Source of the DNA: Candidatus Sabulitectum silens
Lineage (GTDB): Bacteria; Fermentibacterota; Fermentibacteria; Fermentibacterales; JCC-6
Direction: 5' to 3'
DNA length: 64,000 nt
Assembly: GCA_001875255.1 (NCBI GenBank)
Contig: MJAN01000002.1
Coordinates: 372,001 to 436,000 of the forward strand
Shown here: positions 60,316 through 64,000 of the stretch, one piece after another
Layout of the letters: each line of letters begins with the position of its first letter
Numbering within the stretch: position 1 is the first letter of the stretch
Program-made: the position numbers and the translations under genes
The notes under the pieces: generated by a model
What the model was told of the DNA's origin: nothing
What the model saw: the letters and a program-made list of their open reading frames with translations, nothing else
Databases searched by the model: none

Positions 60316-63117
60316 ATGAACACCAACGGATCAAAAGAAAACCCCGGGGTTATCGAAAGGCTTGATGCCCTTCTTTCTGAACTGCCCGGCTCCGCTGACG
60401 GTGAAGAACTGCAGGGCATTCGTGAAAGGCTCATGAGATGCCTTGACCCAACCCTTCTGCCGGCTTCCAATGCTCTGGGACAGAAGGCTGTTGATGCCCT
60501 TCTGAACGCCTCCTCGGATGCTGCCTTCCTTCTGGACGCCCAGGGCGTAATCCTTGCGGCGAACGATGAGCTTGCCCGGAGGCTGGGACTCGATAGAGCT
60601 TCCCTGGTCGGGAGGTGCAGCTATGATCTGATCCCTCCGGATGTTGCCGCCGGAAGGAAGATGTGGGTTGAACAGGTGGTTGCCACCGGCAAACCATTAA
60701 CCAAAGACGACAAGAGGGACGGGCTGCACATAAGGAACAGGCTCTGTCCGGTATTCGATTCCAGGGGAAATGTTGCAGCAGTTGCGATATACGGCCGTGA
60801 CATCACCGAAAGGGAAGTCGCCATGGAAGCCCTGGAACACTCCAGGGAAAGCTATGAGGCGGTTTTCAACGCCTCCACCGACTGCATTTTCATCCACGAC
60901 GGGAACACCGGGAGATAATCGATGTGAACCGCAGCGCCGAGGAAGCCTTCGGCTACACCCTTGAGGAGATGCAGAGGCTTGATGTCGGGGACATGACGGT
61001 GAATGAACCGCCTTACACCCGCAGGGAGGCTTTCGAGCACTTTCAGAAGGCGGTTCTGGAGGGCCCCCAGAAGTTCGAGTGGCTGGCAAAGAGCAGGAGC
61101 GGAAAGCTGATCTGGTTCGAGAACAGCCTTCTGTACACCAGCCTGGCCGGAAGGGACAGCATGCTGGTCATTGGCAGGGACATCACCCAGCGCAAGGAGG
61201 CGGAGAAGGCCTCCGGGAGAGCGAATGCAGGCTTCGGGAATCACAGAGGACCGGGCGCATAGGCCATGTGGAGTTCAATGTGGTCACAGGGGAGCTTCTC
61301 TGGTCCGACACTGTCTACGATCTATACCGCAGGGACCCTGAACTGGGAGTCCCCACCTATGAGGAGGTCATGGCCCTTCATTCGCCAGGGGATGCCGCCC
61401 GGCTCGAGGAGGCGGTGCAGAGGGCCGTTGCCACCGGCGAAGGATACGCCATTGACCTTAAGGTGCCACTGCCCGACGGGCAGGAGGGCTACTTCCATGC
61501 CATCGGGACCCCTGAGAAGGATGCCTCCGGTGGTGTTACGCGGATCACCGGAACCGTGCAGGACGTTACCGAGCGCAAGCTAGCCGAAGCAAGATATCAG
61601 AACATCGCCACGGAATTGAAAGAGATACTCGATTCCCTGCCGGACGCGGTGATCTATGCGGACACAGACAGGGTGATACGGAAGGTTAACCCGGCATTCA
61701 CACGGATGTTCGGATATCAGCCCGATGAGGTCATCGGAGAGGATACCCGGCTTATCTACCGGAGCGAACAGGAATTCCTGGAACAGGGTCGTGCCCGGTA
61801 CAACAAGAACCCATCGGAGATGCGGTCTCCCTATGAGATCTTCTATGTGCGGAAAGACGGAACCCAGTTCATAACCGAAACGGTGGGTACCCCGGTCCGC
61901 AACGCCCGGGGGGATGTGGTGGGCCTTCTGGCTCTGATAAGGGACATTACTGGACAGAAGCAGATGCAGGAACGGATGCGCCAGATGGAAAAGATGGAGT
62001 CGGTTGGAAGGCTGGCCGGAGGGGTTGCCCACGACTTCAACAACATGCTGAACGTTATCCTGGGCCACACTGAGATGGCCATTGAGAAACTTGACGCCTC
62101 GGATCCCCTGAGGGGCGACCTTGAGGAAGTGAAGAAGGCCGGGGAACGCTCCGCCAACCTCACGAAACAGCTCCTTGCCTTCGCCAGACGCCAGACAATC
62201 GCGCCTGTGGTCCTCAATCTGAATCAAACCATCTCCTCCATGCTGAAAATGCTGGAGCGCCTGATAGGCGAGTCCATTGAACTCATCTGGAAACCTGGCT
62301 CAGACCTGGCCTCTGTGAACATCGATCCCGGACAGGTGGACCAGATGCTGGCAAACCTGGCCATCAATGCCAGGGACGCCATAGGGCACAACCCCGGCAG
62401 GTGTGCATAGAGACCGCCGGCGCCAGTTTCAGCGAAGACTTCTGCTCAGCACGGCCCGGATTCATTCCCGGCGACTATGTGAAGCTCGAGGTTAGTGACA
62501 ACGGCTGCGGAATTGATGAGGAGACCCGGCTGTTCATTTTCGAACCATTCTACACCACGAAGGAGGGGGGGCAGGGCACCGGTCTGGGCCTTGCCACGGT
62601 TTACGGGATCGTAACCCAGAACGGCGGGTTCATTAATGTCTCCAGCGAACCCGGCAAGGGAACCACCTTCAGGATATACCTTCCCCATCACACCGGGAAA
62701 AAGCTGCCGCACTCCATCAAGACCCCCGGCATTCAGATAAAGCGGGGCACCGAGACCATTCTGCTTGTGGAGGACGAACCCTCTATACTCAAAATGGTGA
62801 CCATGATGCTGGAAATGGAGGGCTACGAAGTACTCTCCGCCGGCTCACCCGGTGAGGCCATCGAAATGGCGAGGGAGCATTCCGGGGAGATTCACCTGGT
62901 CGTTTCAGATGTGGTTATGCCTGAAATGAATGGCCGTGACCTTGCAAGGAACATCCTTTCCCTCTACCCCATGGTGAAAAGACTGTTCATGTCCGGCTAC
63001 ACAGCCAACGTTATCGCCCACCACGGAGTCCTCGACGAGGGGGTCAACTTTATTCAGAAACCCTTCTCCAAGGGAGAGCTCGCCGCAAAGATAAGGGAGA
63101 TACTCGACCGGGACTGA
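60316..63117 (+). CDS. Multi-PAS hybrid histidine kinase, frameshifted
   Basis: About 933 aa; GGAGG precedes the ATG. Four PAS domains are seen (LLNASSDAAFLLDAQGVI; VFNASTDCIFIHDGN; FNVVTGELLWSDTVYDLYR; LDSLPDAVIYADTDRVI), then HisKA (GRLAGGVAHDFNNML), ATPase (INARDAIG, SDNGCGIDEETR, GTGLGLATVYGIVTQ) and receiver (LVVSDVVMPEMNGRDL). Cytosolic. Frame breaks near 60910, 61215 and 62395 are probable errors. It is closely related in its kinase core to the other two hybrid kinases of the window, so they likely arose by duplication. Confidence 0.88.
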
Positions 63118-64000
63118 TCAGAGATCCTCGAAGTATTCGAAGGCATCAATGATATCGAGATAGGCTCCATGGAAACCCGAGTCGATGATCCTATGCAGGT
63201 AGGAGTCGTCGTTGCCGAAGATTATTGCCTGCCACTGGGGATCCCAGTATTCAACTTTGTAGTTGCCCGGCCAGTCGGGGTTTTCATTCCCAAGCCAGGG
63301 CGGCGGCTGGGTGTTCCATGCGGGGTCCCAGTAATACCTGTAGTCCTCTGCTTCACCGATGCTCATGTAGCAGATGACAAGTCTTGTGCCGCCTCCGCTT
63401 TTTACACGGATCTGATCAAGGTCGGACTGGGTGAACTGCTCTTCGTTATGGAAGAGGTCCATGATCACAACATCATAGGAGGTCTGGGAAACCGCATCGA
63501 TGAACTGCTGTTTTGTGGCGTAGCTGTCGCCGTTGATCAGATACAGGAAGTTGGCCGCCTGGTGGATATCGGTGATATCGTCGGAGTTCACGTTCCATGG
63601 TTCCGGGGGATAACCGGGAATGGTGTTCAGGTCACGCTGGTCCGCGGCAAAGGATATGAAACCATACTGCTCATTTGTCTGATAGGAGTCATCAACATAC
63701 CCCCGGGTCCAGCAGTAATCCGTGGTGAGCACCTGGACGCCGTTGTCTTCGCAGATGAGGCAGAGATCCCGCATGTATTCCGCCTCAGGGGCCGGAGTGG
63801 GGACATTGTCCGAGGTGTAGCCATAGAACATGTCCTCTCTGCCGGTTGCATCCATAGAGGCCAGATAGGCGATCTGCTGTGTGCTCCCGGGGTCTCCATT
63901 GTCGGTTACCAGCTCCTGACCGTTCTGGGGAATAATGATGAACCCGGACTGCTGTCCCTTTGCCCAGGCGGACAGGTCCATAACGAAGCTCCGCATTTCC
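63118..64000 (-). CDS. Secreted GH114-like/TM1410 hypothetical protein, partial (N-terminus outside window)
   Basis: At least 293 residues; the frame is open at base 64000, so the true start lies outside. The blocks EMRSFVMDLSAWAKG, LVICYMSIGEAEDYRYYWD and YLDIIDAFEYFEDL match the TM1410 or GH114-like TIM-barrel family (endo-alpha-1,4-polygalactosaminidase relatives). The acidic residues of YLDIIDAFEYF are the usual catalytic region. It probably acts on extracellular amino-sugar polymers. The stop abuts the stop of the kinase gene. Confidence 0.78.
   Translation of the reverse strand, partial: EMRSFVMDLSAWAKGQQSGFIIIPQNGQELVTDNGDPGSTQQIAYLASMDATGREDMFYGYTSDNVPTPAPEAEYMRDLCLICEDNGVQVLTTDYCWTRGYVDDSYQTNEQYGFISFAADQRDLNTIPGYPPEPWNVNSDDITDIHQAANFLYLINGDSYATKQQFIDAVSQTSYDVVIMDLFHNEEQFTQSDLDQIRVKSGGGTRLVICYMSIGEAEDYRYYWDPAWNTQPPPWLGNENPDWPGNYKVEYWDPQWQAIIFGNDDSYLHRIIDSGFHGAYLDIIDAFEYFEDL

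Noticed and set aside
5088-62410. Programmed ribosomal frameshifting in the broken genes
   Set aside because: The breaks hit unrelated families, both directions occur, and no slippery-site plus structure pattern recurs. Sequence error is simpler.
1-64000. Reassignment of UGA to Trp or Gly in the whole genome
   Set aside because: UGA ends many genes here, including coupled ones with ATGA overlaps (2973-2976 and 5088-5091), so it is a regular stop. Only local recoding is possible.
1-64000. tRNA, rRNA or CRISPR arrays
   Set aside because: No cloverleaf with a GTTCRANNC arm, no rRNA signature and no regularly spaced repeats were found on reading both strands.

Overview
The window looks like a chromosomal contig of an uncultured, GC-rich Gram-negative bacterium of the FCB group. 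My best guess is a Fermentibacteria-like or neighbouring candidate phylum. This rests on style, not on a marker gene: many secreted beta-propeller and BNR proteins ending in type IX-like sorting domains, outer-membrane barrels, lipoproteins and large PAS-rich hybrid histidine kinases. There is no rRNA, tRNA or CRISPR array that I can see. About forty genes or gene segments are broken by single-base frameshifts, mostly in short G/C runs. This points to base-level assembly error rather than to mass pseudogenisation, so I give frameshifted genes as one CDS each.

Layout. Bases 1-6.8 kb (minus strand, clearly lower GC) are a surface-polysaccharide cluster: a partial unknown gene, a pyruvyltransferase, an FrhB-like iron-sulphur protein, glycosyltransferases and a DUF354 protein, ending in a truncated glycosyltransferase. 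Bases 6.9-16.2 kb hold a DUF6788-like protein, an amidohydrolase, secreted and outer-membrane proteins, a PadR/HAAS membrane-protein pair, a YARHG protein and a methyltransferase. Bases 16.3-18 kb are a small accessory patch: an AbrB-PIN toxin-antitoxin pair with a broken toxin, and duplicated DUF4143 ATPase debris. Bases 18-33 kb are envelope and secretion genes, an M28 peptidase and a large cyclase-AAA-TPR protein built like soluble adenylyl cyclase. Bases 33-44 kb are mixed metabolism and transport (flavodoxin, methyltransferase, AEC and EamA transporters, prolyl oligopeptidase, DJ-1 family, HicAB, MBL-rhodanese). Bases 44-64 kb hold three hybrid histidine kinases, a GT-C membrane glycosyltransferase, more secreted propellers, an acyl-CoA synthetase, a pilin and a GH114-like secreted protein.

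Most notable observation. Two diverged paralogous secreted proteins (22229-22846 and 50738-51364, both minus) each carry an in-frame UGA at the same aligned position. In both, a 6-bp hairpin with an AGGU or AGGA loop begins exactly 13 nt after the UGA. The two stems differ in sequence but both pair. This is the geometry of a bacterial SECIS element and suggests an undescribed family of exported selenoproteins. The same two proteins plus a third (53199-54033) share a C-terminal motif, LxxxT[FW][AG][AG]IK, which may be a sorting tag.
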